Shown: positions 40,363-48,150 of the stretch, piece by piece
How the letters are laid out: every line of letters starts with the position of its first letter
Numbering within the stretch: position 1 is the first letter of the stretch
NCBI GenBank assembly: GCA_013204185.1
Contig: JABMOI010000082.1
Span: 1-48,150 of the forward strand
From: a bacterium
GTDB taxonomy: Bacteria; Bacteroidota; Rhodothermia; Rhodothermales; UBA10348
Reading direction: 5' to 3'
Length of the DNA stretch: 48,150 bases
The notes under the pieces: generated by a model
Told to the model about the DNA's origin: nothing
The model's input: only the letters and a program-made list of their open reading frames with translations
Database searches by the model: none
Position numbers and translations under genes: made by a program

Positions 40363-40394
40363 TAATGTACGATAACTAGTATTATCATACATAA
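40363..40394. other. Candidate dif-like tyrosine-recombinase core site
   Basis: TAATGTACGATAA-CTAGTA-TTATCATACATAA; arms match 11/13 as inverted repeats around a 6-bp centre, inner ATAA/TTAT as in dif. Confidence 0.55.
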
Positions 40395-40507
40395 CATATC
40401 TGGAGAAATACTTAAATAATGCTACCGAGTCCTGGGTTTCGAGTCTGGCGTACACTTTCCTCTGTTACGCTTGGCATTTGCATAACTGAATTGCACTGCA
40501 TCAGTAC

Positions 40508-41230
40508 CTAGTCATTTGGCCCTTCTTCAATTGTTTGAATCATCGCATATTGAAGCTTACCATTTTGGTGGCCGCTCAATGTTACTTTCAGGGTCGTCGG
40601 ACCATTTGAAGTTTTTCCATTTTCACTTTTAAACGCCAGGCCAGCCTCGTCTAGCAAGACATACATTTCATTTCCAACTACAAAAAGTGGCGGTATATCT
40701 CCTAACAAACAAAGCCGTGCACACGCACTATGCAAAAGGCCTTCTCCGGGGTTCATGACACCGAGCCAACATTTGCCGTCGACGACTTCGCCCGATAATG
40801 TTTGAACTGTTTCATCCCATTCACGAGCCATAAAAGGCTCTGAATTACCAAAAGAGGCGCTATCAGGCCATATTTCTGATAGTTCAATCATGCTGACTCC
40901 GGCCCGGTATATGAGACTGCCTTTGACCAGAACTAATGAGCCGACGTATTTTTTGACGAGATCCTCAGCTCCATGTTTAAACGGAGCCACAAGCAAAAAC
41001 TCCTGCTGATTAGAACGGATAACTGGGTACGGATCAAGTTCAATGGTGCCTTGCCATTCTTTCACCACCCCGTATTCGAACGTTCCATCGGTGGAATCTG
41101 CAAATATAGTGCTCCAAAGTACCCCCGAGCCCAAAACGAGAACCATAACAAGGCCAAGAACCTTTCGAACGAAGCGAGAAGACTCTGGAGCAGCTGTTGC
41201 TAAGTAGCCAATATATAAGGGACGTTTCAA
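40508..41230 (-). CDS. Membrane-anchored protein with conserved-looking Cys motif, unknown function
   Basis: One N-terminal TM segment; GEVVDGKCWLGVMNPGEGLLHSACARLCLLGDIPPLFVV. Confidence 0.75.
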   Translation of the reverse strand: MKRPLYIGYLATAAPESSRFVRKVLGLVMVLVLGSGVLWSTIFADSTDGTFEYGVVKEWQGTIELDPYPVIRSNQQEFLLVAPFKHGAEDLVKKYVGSLVLVKGSLIYRAGVSMIELSEIWPDSASFGNSEPFMAREWDETVQTLSGEVVDGKCWLGVMNPGEGLLHSACARLCLLGDIPPLFVVGNEMYVLLDEAGLAFKSENGKTSNGPTTLKVTLSGHQNGKLQYAMIQTIEEGPND

Positions 41231-41251
41231 GTTTTGAGTGATTGAGTTGGA

Positions 41252-42268
41252 TTAAACAGGAGAAACAGTCGACCGTATCCACACTTCACCATGTTCCAGG
41301 TGAGTCTCAAAGGTTGGAATATGTTCAGAAAACGGTTCCGGACTCTTCCCAGAACGCGGACAATACTGATAGCCGTGCCAAGGACAAGTAATAAAGCCAT
41401 CAATAATACGCCCTTCAGCGAGCGGACCGTTCTGATGTTGACAAATACCGGAAACAGCGTACGCCGTTTGGCCGTCGCGAAACAGGGCTACCGTCTCTCC
41501 GGAGATCATTAATGAAATGGCATATCCATCTTCAATGTCGAGCAAGGGCCCGGCGTTAATAAACTCGCTGGCATCTCCTGCGAGTGATTCCGAGTCTTTT
41601 CTGTGAGACTTAACTCCAGCCCAGATGTGAATTGATACCAACCACCCTGCTCCAAATGAAGTAAATAACAACGGCCAATATGTAGCCGATTCCTGCCCAA
41701 CCCCAAATGCGACGTGCACAATCAGTAAGGTATATGCCAAATAGACGAGCATATGGAGCTTCTTCCAAACTGGAGCTGAAAATTGGGAAAGCCAAAAATC
41801 GTGACTCGTGGCCGCCATCACCGCGATAATCACGAGTGCAGCAAACCCGAACGGTTGAAATGGAAATGGACTGGACCCACTGAGGGCATTCCAGAATGAA
41901 CCATCCGTTGAAAGCACGCTCGCCAAAGGGTTGAGGTCACCAAACATGTGAAACTGAAAAAGCGAAAAGATTCCGTGGCCAACGGCAAGGAGCGCCATTA
42001 CAACACCAAGGTGCCTCCTGTTGTAAAGGAAAGGAAGAAACCGATTGTCGATCCTGGCCAACGGACCGATACTTAGAATAACATGCAATAGCACAAATGC
42101 GGATGTGGATAATGCCCGGATTATGAGCGTTTCGGCGGTAATATGTTCGAATTGCGATAATCCAATCCCCATAAAAAGTGCCAGATAAAGCACAATACCT
42201 CCTAGGACAACTCCATCATAGATGTACTTTTGTCGATTAAAACCTACGGCTTTATATGTATGACCCAT
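41252..42268 (-). CDS. Ferric-reductase-like transmembrane domain fused to a Rieske [2Fe-2S] domain
   Basis: Multi-TM N-terminal part with conserved His residues; C-terminal Rieske ligands CQHQNGPLAEG...CPWHGYQY. Start at the ATG at 42268 (MGHTYKA), not 42292. Confidence 0.85.
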   Translation of the reverse strand: MGHTYKAVGFNRQKYIYDGVVLGGIVLYLALFMGIGLSQFEHITAETLIIRALSTSAFVLLHVILSIGPLARIDNRFLPFLYNRRHLGVVMALLAVGHGIFSLFQFHMFGDLNPLASVLSTDGSFWNALSGSSPFPFQPFGFAALVIIAVMAATSHDFWLSQFSAPVWKKLHMLVYLAYTLLIVHVAFGVGQESATYWPLLFTSFGAGWLVSIHIWAGVKSHRKDSESLAGDASEFINAGPLLDIEDGYAISLMISGETVALFRDGQTAYAVSGICQHQNGPLAEGRIIDGFITCPWHGYQYCPRSGKSPEPFSEHIPTFETHLEHGEVWIRSTVSPV

Positions 42269-42372
42269 TATAAGCTTCCTTTTGTCAGCCAAGCCATAGA
42301 AAGAAGGACAACAACAACCGCGGCAAGCGAAATCCAGGCCCTCAGGTGGCGTTTCCGAAGCGACTTAATCAT
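42268..42372 (-). CDS. 34-aa single-TM small protein (not in the ORF track)
   Basis: MIKSLRKRHLRAWISLAAVVVVLLSMAWLTKGSL; TAATG stop/start overlap with the Rieske fusion and 8-nt overlap with the upstream 83-aa ORF. Confidence 0.7.
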   Translation of the reverse strand: MIKSLRKRHLRAWISLAAVVVVLLSMAWLTKGSL

Positions 42373-42595
42373 GTTTTGCCCCCCACATCTTCTTGTGGGC
42401 AGTTTTTTCTTCTGGAATGGCAGCGCCTCTCAACAGTCGTGAAATAACGACTGGCCACAGTAGTGCAATTCCAGGCAGAATGGTCAATTTGAAGCCCAAA
42501 GAAGAACTCATAGTTGCTGGATCAAGTCGTTGAATGTATCCGAAGGACACTATTGGGGCCGCAACAACCCCAATCAAGCAATAAAGTGATATCAT
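42365..42595 (-). CDS. Small membrane protein with two TM segments
   Basis: MISLYCLIGVVAAPIVSFGYIQRL...LGFKLTILPGIALLWPVVISRLL...; translationally coupled to the 34-aa ORF. ATG at 42595; TTG at 42616 is the alternative. Confidence 0.7.
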   Translation of the reverse strand: MISLYCLIGVVAAPIVSFGYIQRLDPATMSSSLGFKLTILPGIALLWPVVISRLLRGAAIPEEKTAHKKMWGAKHD

Positions 42596-42788
42596 CAATG
42601 CGATGAAAGATGCCAAAATATTCTACCTGTTTTGTAGATGGTATACGATCTGATTCTGCGAAAGCAGAATCCTCGAACTGATCGACTCTCAATTATAATG
42701 CATTGGCGGACGATTGCAATATAATTCGTTTCAAGCGAAGCCTTTGGACAATGCTTTCGTACATGAAAGACAGAAAATCAGAAAAAGT

Positions 42789-43361
42789 ATGCCTTGGCTC
42801 CTACTGTTATTTGTTGTTCTTCCAGCCGTCGAAATCTATTTGTTGATCCAACTGGGCCAACTTATTGGCGGCCTCCAGACATTTGGACTGATTCTGGCGA
42901 CGGGATTGCTCGGCTCGTACATGGCAAAAAAGCAGGGCCTTGCAGTATGGACAGAATTGAATAAGAAGCTGGCTTCCGGTCAAATGCCGGGGACGGAACT
43001 CATTGACGGAGCCATCATATTGGTTTCCGCGACCCTGCTCGTTACACCCGGAGTCGTGACGGACGTAATTGGTTTTATGGGTCTTTTTCCGAATACCAGA
43101 ACCTTGATTCGGATTTTTGCTCAAACCTTTATCAACGGCAAAAGCGGTATCAGCGTAAATATTGGAGCGTTTGGAGGAAGCCATGGATATTCTAGTGCTT
43201 CCTCGGGACAACATTCGAACACTCCAGATGGGCAAACGGCCCCTCCTTCGCCGCAATATTCATCGAGCTCTAAACAGGAATCGGGTGACGCAGCCTCTTT
43301 AAAAAAACCTCCCGTGGAACTGTCAGGAAAGGCAAAATCTAGACCCTCCTTTGATCATTGA
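42789..43361 (+). CDS. fxsA: FxsA family membrane protein
   Basis: LPAVEIYLLIQLGQLIGGLQTFGLILATGLLGSYMAKKQGL, TPGVVTDVIGFMGLFPNTR. The ATG at 42789 is preferred over TTG at 42714. Confidence 0.88.
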   Translation: MPWLLLLFVVLPAVEIYLLIQLGQLIGGLQTFGLILATGLLGSYMAKKQGLAVWTELNKKLASGQMPGTELIDGAIILVSATLLVTPGVVTDVIGFMGLFPNTRTLIRIFAQTFINGKSGISVNIGAFGGSHGYSSASSGQHSNTPDGQTAPPSPQYSSSSKQESGDAASLKKPPVELSGKAKSRPSFDH

Positions 43362-43427
43362 TTTGTGGCCTTTTCTAGCAACCACCTCCCGGATACGGGA
43401 TTCGTCATGCCGTAACACAGATAGCGA

Positions 43428-43910
43428 ATGCAACTTTTTATTGACCGTTTGAATCAGCAACTGACTGAACTTGACGGCTTCACGAATATGACCCTGATTA
43501 GGCAGGAAACGATCAGCAAATGGAGTGTTGGTCAGCATATAGAACATTCGTTAATTGCGATATCGGGAATGATCTTGGCGTTGCGAAAAGAACACCCTGG
43601 GACGGGTAGTCGCGCCCCCAACGTGTACCGAGATTCAGTTATGGAAGCGAAGCAATTCCCGAGGGGCGCAATAGAAGCGCCAGCTATCTCAAGGCCAAGT
43701 GAAAGCCCGGATCAGAAATTTCTACAACGGATGCTCATAAAAACCAGCAATCGAGTTGGGAATCCACTGGAGATATCACAAAAAGCGACGCTAATTCACC
43801 CCATCATGAATGTGATGTACCGCGATGAAGCGATTGAATTTATGACGATCCACACGGAGCATCATCTGAAAATTATTCGCGATATTCTGAGTGATGATGG
43901 CGCCCTTTGA
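43428..43910 (+). CDS. DinB-like four-helix-bundle protein
   Basis: WSVGQHIEHSLIAI and IEFMTIHTEHHLKII give the DinB/DUF1569-like His pattern. Confidence 0.65.
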   Translation: MQLFIDRLNQQLTELDGFTNMTLIRQETISKWSVGQHIEHSLIAISGMILALRKEHPGTGSRAPNVYRDSVMEAKQFPRGAIEAPAISRPSESPDQKFLQRMLIKTSNRVGNPLEISQKATLIHPIMNVMYRDEAIEFMTIHTEHHLKIIRDILSDDGAL

Positions 43911-43939
43911 CGCCTACTACTGGTTTCTCAACATGGCCG

Positions 43940-44749
43940 CTAAAACGCAATTCGGATATCAATATTCCAGGCCTTGGAAAGAGACTCTACGATCTCCCTC
44001 TCCCCTACTTTTACAGTCCCATCTGCACTTGCAATTGTTACGAGATCGTCAAGAACCACAAGCCGCTGGGCCCTAGGTAATGCTTCTTTGATGGCTGACA
44101 CAGAATCTGTGATATCGTCCTGGTCTGGGCTTTGGCTGTAGTACTCAAGTGCGGTCCGAAGAATCGATCTGATTTTAGGTTCATCTAAATCGGGTTCCCA
44201 CTCACCAAGCCGATCTATCATGGTGGCAATTTCAACTTCCGATAATTCGCCATCCGTGCTATGGGCCATAATGATGTACATTAAGGCGATATCGTGCAAT
44301 ACACTCCATTCGGGATCGCTTTCGAGCCTTGCTGTTGTCTCTTCGATCAATCGATCTTTTGTGGCTCTTATGTCCCACGCGGCAGCTAATACAGAGAGAA
44401 TATTCTGTTCTGAGTTAAGAAGAACGCCATCAGCTTCAGCCACGCGCATTGCGTCTTCTAAAACTTGCTGTTTTTGCTCCGTACTTAGTGAGACGCCCAG
44501 CGATTTAACTGACTGAACGACCTCGCTTTCTGCTTCAGCTTCGAAAAAGATAGAAGCTGCTTCTAATACAATCTCATGGATTTGATGCTCATTGGCTTCA
44601 GGCTTCCAGGATTTAAGAGCCCTAGATATCGAATCGACCTCCGTGTCTGAAAGGGATGCATCCGTAGAGTAAGCCAAAGCCAAAAAGACCAAGGCCATGT
44701 CATGTAAATGGGTCCAAGAATCGTCTGCCGAATGCATATCTGAATTCAT
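43940..44749 (-). CDS. Protein with two tandem TerB-like domains
   Basis: Internal duplication: LHDMALVFLALAYSTDASLSDTEVD... and LHDIALMYIIMAHSTDGELSEVEIA..., each ending in AxADGxxxxxEqxIxxxLxxAWxI. Confidence 0.75.
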   Translation of the reverse strand: MNSDMHSADDSWTHLHDMALVFLALAYSTDASLSDTEVDSISRALKSWKPEANEHQIHEIVLEAASIFFEAEAESEVVQSVKSLGVSLSTEQKQQVLEDAMRVAEADGVLLNSEQNILSVLAAAWDIRATKDRLIEETTARLESDPEWSVLHDIALMYIIMAHSTDGELSEVEIATMIDRLGEWEPDLDEPKIRSILRTALEYYSQSPDQDDITDSVSAIKEALPRAQRLVVLDDLVTIASADGTVKVGEREIVESLSKAWNIDIRIAF

Positions 44750-44789
44750 AAGTCAATTGGGAAATAAAAGAGAAGCCGTATGATACTAC

Positions 44790-45389
44790 TTACAGAGATG
44801 AAAATAACTGGCCTAATTCTTTTTCAACTTCCAAGACTCCCGAATTCGCATACCATTCGATGGTTGTACCTGATACAACACTGCCTTCAGCCTGATTGTC
44901 CATGAGGTTCTTTCGTATCAGCCGAATTTCTTCGGGTTGTGGTCCCCAAACCGCCACAATTTCACCAGCCTGATTTTCGATGATCAGCTTTGGAATAGAT
45001 CGGGCTCCATCTGTCAGATACTCATCTAACACCTGCAAATTGTCATTTTTAAGTCCAATTATTAACTGAATGTCTTTCTTTCGACTTGAAATCCATTGGA
45101 GCAAGGGTAAACTATACGCGGAATCGATGCACCAGTCGTCCGTGACGAAAAAGAATGTCAGTGGGCCAACTATACCATCCACTTCCTTCATAAAAGTCGG
45201 GCTGGGAAGCCATTCAGATTCAACTCGCTCTTGCCTTTCCAAGTTGTACTTAGAATAGAATCGATAGCGCCGTTCAATCTTGTCTAAGCCTTTGAGCGGC
45301 AACGAGTTCGTAGCCCTCCACTGACTCATATATTGGTCAACGGAAAGCGGATTATTTAGGCGTATAGTGGCGCGTGTAGGCTGAGCCAT
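44790..45389 (-). CDS. Thioredoxin-fold family protein with single active-site Cys
   Basis: FFFVTDDWCIDSAYSLPLLQWI and SIPKLIIENQAGEIVAVWGPQP. Confidence 0.75.
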   Translation of the reverse strand: MAQPTRATIRLNNPLSVDQYMSQWRATNSLPLKGLDKIERRYRFYSKYNLERQERVESEWLPSPTFMKEVDGIVGPLTFFFVTDDWCIDSAYSLPLLQWISSRKKDIQLIIGLKNDNLQVLDEYLTDGARSIPKLIIENQAGEIVAVWGPQPEEIRLIRKNLMDNQAEGSVVSGTTIEWYANSGVLEVEKELGQLFSSL

Positions 45390-45477
45390 ATGAGACGAAT
45401 GCAGTAATTGTTAAAGACAAGGACTGCGATAGGTCTCGGTACACTCTCAAATGTTACTCGGTCGTGATTTTCTGAAT

Positions 45478-46161
45478 TCAGTTTACACCAGCGAGAGTAC
45501 GAGGAAAAAGAATGTTGTTTTCGAGGTGAACGTGCTCATGCATCGCTTTCTCGAGGTCTTCAAAGCCAGACCAAAGTGCGCGCCATGTATTGCACGCGTA
45601 TTCAGGCGCTACATAACTGTCTGTGAGCCGGTTAATTGCGCGAAGCGCCTCTCCAGCGTCCTCATGGTCCTGTTCCAAATCACCTAAGAGCGTTGACGCC
45701 TCTGTTTCGTTTCCTTGCATGATGGATGGAAACAGGACTTGCTCTTCCTTCAACATGTGCTCCATCAATTCGTCACCCAATTTGGTGTAGACCGCTTGAA
45801 GCTCAGAAAAACGTTCTGGATCGACGTGTCCATGAACCTTCTGAACCTTATCTAACATGGACTTTAATCGAGGAAGTTCAACTCTCAGCGGTTCGTGGTA
45901 CGTGGTGATAATGTGAGATATTAGCGCAACTGAGGATGCGCTTTTCCAATCGTTTGGACTTTCCTCTCCGTTACCAGCAGCCTGGAGTGTAATGTCTAAA
46001 AGTACCTGGTCGACATCTAATCCCTTCTTTTCGCAAACGGACTCAAGAGACTTACCTCCGCCACAACAGAAATCAATTCCAAAGCGATAAAACGACCGCG
46101 TCGCGGAAGGCTGTTCTACGGCTATGTCTCCTACTCGTGATTCTGGGGAAAAAGATGACAT
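45478..46161 (-). CDS. ric: Iron-sulfur cluster repair di-iron protein (Ric/ScdA/YtfE)
   Basis: RVGDIAVEQPSATRSFYRFGIDFCCGGGKSLESVCEKKGL (DUF542), then hemerythrin-like His/Glu pattern HIITTYHEPLR, LMEHMLKEEQVLFP, DHEDAG, MHEHVHLENNILFP. Confidence 0.93.
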   Translation of the reverse strand: MSSFSPESRVGDIAVEQPSATRSFYRFGIDFCCGGGKSLESVCEKKGLDVDQVLLDITLQAAGNGEESPNDWKSASSVALISHIITTYHEPLRVELPRLKSMLDKVQKVHGHVDPERFSELQAVYTKLGDELMEHMLKEEQVLFPSIMQGNETEASTLLGDLEQDHEDAGEALRAINRLTDSYVAPEYACNTWRALWSGFEDLEKAMHEHVHLENNILFPRTLAGVN

Positions 46162-46178
46162 AAATAGCTCCGATAGTT

Positions 46179-46206
46179 TTATTTAAGACAAATAACTCTT
46201 AAATAA
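46179..46206. promoter_or_regulatory. Perfect 10-8-10 inverted repeat upstream of ric, candidate operator
   Basis: TTATTTAAGA-CAAATAAC-TCTTAAATAA, centred about 31 bp upstream of the ric ATG. Confidence 0.6.
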
Positions 46207-46300
46207 TACGGCGCTTTATATCCACATACGAACACGGTGCGCAAGACTCGGCACTAATTCACACTTGAGCACACACTTGCCTCCTCTACCTGAAGCGCCT

Positions 46301-48118
46301 CTATACCAAGAAGTGCTCCATCCCTTTTGATTCATTGATGTATCGCTCATGGACCCTTACGTAGGTCGTTTTAACTAAATGGTTGACCTCCTGGGCCGAT
46401 AGAAACTGCTCGGAAAAGCCTGGCATTTCCCGGTCCACAATTAATTTACAAGCCTGTTGAAAGTGAGCCATCAACTCTTTTGGATTTTCATCCCCAATCG
46501 CCATGCGAATGGTTGTTTGAGAAATACCGGCGCTGAGGAGCGCCTCACGGTCTAATTCAGAGTGGGATGTAAATGCTGGGCAAAGAACTGTGGTGTTGCA
46601 TTGGCCCAGGCTCACTTGGTGGTTGAAAACCGGAGCGAGAGAATCGAATAGGCTCACAAAGGTCTCCCTGGAAATTCCAGCGTCTTCAAAATCTATGGTG
46701 AAAAGAGGCGCTGACAGCTCATAGCGCAAGCTTCTCTTGCGAACCCCATAGTTCCAGTGCCCTTCAAGTGCATTACAATTAACATTGATCTTTGGATGGG
46801 AATCCAGAAAACGCGCTAGGACTAGCGTGTTGATGCACTTTTTCATCATTCGCATTTCAAGCGTTTTGATTCCTGAAATGACTTCGAATGCTTTATCTGA
46901 ATCTAGAAAAGCCCCTTTTATGTAGTAGGCATCCCAGAAAAGTGTTTCGTTCCACTTGACTCCTTTAAACACTTCGCCTTTGGGAATGAACATGCGTTCA
47001 TTTTTAGCGATAACGACTCCTGCCGTTGCATTACCGCTTCCAGCAAGATCCTTCGTATAGGAATGGATCAAGTAATCTGGACGGCACATTTCATCGTCCT
47101 GCTGAAGCGGTTTGTTTAAAAAGGGCGTGGCAATAGTGGAATCGTGAAGCACCTTCCACCCTTGTTCATGCGCTGATTTTGAAATGCCTGCAACATCCAA
47201 GACGTATCCGTGGGGGTTACATGGGGACTCAATAAAGACCCATACCCGTGAGCCGTTCTCAATTTGCTGTTCGTATTTTGCGCTTACTTCGGTTGCTAAT
47301 CGGTTAAACTCATCGACTTCATAGCCATCAAACCACTCCAATTTGGCAGCCATGCGGGTAGGGTCACCATAAAAATCATGGAGTAGCTGATAGGTCCCGC
47401 CGTATACGTTTCGAGAAACAATCACGATGTCTTGGTGCCGAATGAGGTGCGACAACAACGTGTCAATTGCGGCCATGCCTGAGTTAAAATTCCAAGCGAG
47501 ATACTCGTCGGCATACGGGCCAGCCTCTAGGTCAACGATGTAATTAGCAAGCGAGATTGAAGTCGGATTCAGCAGGCGGGAATAGATCTCGTGTAATGCT
47601 TCCTTTCCATGAAATGCATCGTCCACCCATTCGGTACAAGCGTAAATGTATGTTGCTGTGCGAACGATAACCGGATTGGCAGAAAAGAGCGCGGTTACGT
47701 TGTCAAAAATGGGATAGGGACCTTTCGCTTGCTGGGAATCGTCGGCGAGGTTGAGGCTCTGATACGACTTTCTAAACGGGTTCTGAATGGTATCCAGAAT
47801 TTTTGCGACCTGAAAGGAAAGGAATTTCTTCGCGTTGAAATATGCAATTCGGTCATTCTTATCCAGACCGTCTATTGTTTCTGAAGTAACCTCCCACAAC
47901 CGAGTTATATCAGATTGAGCACCATACAATTTTTGGACTGCCGCCTGCATCGCTTGTCCATATTCAGATTTGGAATCGATACCAAAGTGTTGAAGTTGTT
48001 CTTCGGCCAAAGCAACCACGGTTGTTTCTTCTGTCGATTTGCGGCGAGGCGAAAGAATCTTGGCGGCGTCGATGTTTATGACAGGCGCGACGCTTGATTT
48101 TGTAGGGAGTGATTGCAT
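46301..48118 (-). CDS. Large PLP-dependent enzyme of the Cys/Met-metabolism fold with N-terminal extension
   Basis: NFNSGMAAIDTLLSHLI, IVSRNVYGGTYQLLHDFY, IESPCNPHGYVLDV, HSYTKDLAGSGNATAGVVI (PLP Lys); 605 aa, with about 150 residues before the fold. Confidence 0.85.
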   Translation of the reverse strand: MQSLPTKSSVAPVINIDAAKILSPRRKSTEETTVVALAEEQLQHFGIDSKSEYGQAMQAAVQKLYGAQSDITRLWEVTSETIDGLDKNDRIAYFNAKKFLSFQVAKILDTIQNPFRKSYQSLNLADDSQQAKGPYPIFDNVTALFSANPVIVRTATYIYACTEWVDDAFHGKEALHEIYSRLLNPTSISLANYIVDLEAGPYADEYLAWNFNSGMAAIDTLLSHLIRHQDIVIVSRNVYGGTYQLLHDFYGDPTRMAAKLEWFDGYEVDEFNRLATEVSAKYEQQIENGSRVWVFIESPCNPHGYVLDVAGISKSAHEQGWKVLHDSTIATPFLNKPLQQDDEMCRPDYLIHSYTKDLAGSGNATAGVVIAKNERMFIPKGEVFKGVKWNETLFWDAYYIKGAFLDSDKAFEVISGIKTLEMRMMKKCINTLVLARFLDSHPKINVNCNALEGHWNYGVRKRSLRYELSAPLFTIDFEDAGISRETFVSLFDSLAPVFNHQVSLGQCNTTVLCPAFTSHSELDREALLSAGISQTTIRMAIGDENPKELMAHFQQACKLIVDREMPGFSEQFLSAQEVNHLVKTTYVRVHERYINESKGMEHFLV

Positions 48119-48150
48119 GACCAGAAATCCAAGTTAGCAGGAAACTATAT

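Noticed and set aside
40421-40460. tRNA-like fragment (GGTTTCGAGTC resembles a T-arm)
   Set aside because: Extra T in the loop and no matching acceptor or anticodon arms; not a tRNA gene, and too weak to call an att remnant.
42652-42671. Hairpin GATTCTGC-GAAA-GCAGAATC in the divergent region before fxsA
   Set aside because: Short stem with a GNRA loop and no T tract; could be leader structure but no support beyond the sequence.

Overview
The window reads as a bacterial chromosomal segment of mostly single-copy genes. The lineage is probably in the Bacteroidota/Rhodothermota/Balneolota area, which is an inference from gene content only. From left to right it contains: (i) an HD phosphohydrolase, and an FAD amino-acid oxidase with an ornithine-cyclodeaminase-family gene; (ii) a 2-phosphoglycerate-kinase-like gene facing a phosphate-acquisition locus on the minus strand (porin-pstS-phoU-pstC-pstA-pstB2-pstB1), with a divergent Na/Pi symporter; (iii) an aldehyde dehydrogenase and an aminotransferase; (iv) prfB with the programmed +1 frameshift, then nadB; (v) the rimP-nusA-infB-rbfA-truB-ribF-rpsO-pnp block; (vi) an M16 peptidase, an epimerase, scpA-scpB-rluB-guaB, an M24 peptidase, an iodotyrosine-deiodinase-like nitroreductase, a glycosyltransferase and an RsbW-like kinase; (vii) miaA and a tyrosine recombinase on the minus strand; (viii) a membrane redox cassette (two small TM proteins, a ferric-reductase/Rieske fusion and a Cys-motif protein), FxsA, a DinB-like protein, tandem TerB domains, a thioredoxin-fold protein, Ric/YtfE and a 605-aa PLP enzyme. 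The most interesting observations are two PstB paralogues with complementary motif loss (predicted asymmetric heterodimeric ATPase), a PhoU fused to an LMW-phosphatase fold lacking its catalytic loop, a dif-like core site just upstream of the Xer-type recombinase, the translationally coupled redox cassette with an unlisted 34-aa ORF, and tandem anti-SD repeats in the rpsO leader. No tRNA, rRNA, CRISPR array or transposon was recognised.
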